Shown here piece after piece: positions 13,754-13,792 of a DNA stretch of 13,792 bases. Both the position numbers and the translations under genes were made by a program. Numbering within the stretch: position 1 is the stretch's first letter; each line of letters opens with the position of its first letter. Below the pieces are notes generated by a model, which was not told where the DNA came from, made no database searches, and saw only the letters and a list, made by a program, of their open reading frames with translations. This DNA is from JAEYLA01 sp035561315 (lineage in GTDB: Bacteria > Bacillota > Clostridia > Christensenellales > CAG-138): positions 1 through 13,792 of the forward strand of contig DATMXR010000285.1 of the NCBI GenBank assembly GCA_035561315.1, in the 5' to 3' direction.

Positions 13754-13792
13754 ATCCATTGCACTTCCTTCGTCTTTTCAGTGGTATTATGT

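Noticed and set aside
13759..13790. Possible divergent plus-strand promoter leaving the right edge (extended -10 TGGTATTAT at 13782-13790)
   Set aside because: The only -35-like hexamer, TTGCAC, is 20 nt away, and no gene can be seen beyond the edge.

Overview
The window looks like chromosomal DNA from a GC-rich member of the Bacillota, most likely class Clostridia. Three things point there: the FapR-less, MarR-controlled fab cluster in the order known from streptococci and many Clostridia, the FMN-type enoyl-ACP reductase FabK instead of FabI, and an AraR regulator of the Bacillus type. GC is high in genes, with AT-rich islands only at promoters. All large genes lie on the minus strand, so the natural reading is from right to left.

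Right end (13792 to 10810): an arabinose unit. A leader with a promoter and several dyads precedes araR (GntR-type winged helix fused to a LacI-type sugar sensor, TTG start). After 39 nt comes araB (L-ribulokinase). A hairpin followed by a T-rich run (10710-10738) probably ends this transcript. araA and araD are not in view.

Centre (10582 to 280): one complete type II fatty acid synthesis operon of 13 genes: fabT, fabH, acpP, fabK, fabD, fabG, fabF, accB, fabZ, accC, accD, accA and a DegV/FakB-type fatty-acid-binding gene. It has a near-consensus promoter (TTGACA, 17 nt, TATCAT) with a 17-bp imperfect palindrome against the -10 box that is a good candidate FabT operator. Genes are packed: four ATGA overlaps, one 7-nt and one 13-nt overlap, and gaps of no more than 47 nt. 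AccABCD makes malonyl-CoA, FabD loads it on ACP, FabH starts the chain, FabF/FabG/FabZ/FabK elongate it, and the terminal DegV protein may handle free or exogenous fatty acids. No fabM, fabA or fabI is present.

Left end (279 to 1): a crowded junction. A small plus-strand gene of 55 codons, resembling the DUF6774 family of tiny clostridial proteins, runs tail to tail against the operon and ends 7 nt from the DegV stop. A 19-bp perfect hairpin (61-103) lies just before its start codon and holds its Shine-Dalgarno in the 3' arm; the same hairpin is the likely terminator of the fab operon. Beyond it is a strong minus-strand promoter for a gene outside the window.

Most of the window is conserved metabolism. 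The parts that deserve a second look are the left-end junction (small gene, shared hairpin, antisense folded 3' UTR), the DegV gene coupled to accA, and the operator candidates. I see no mobile elements, tRNA, rRNA or CRISPR.
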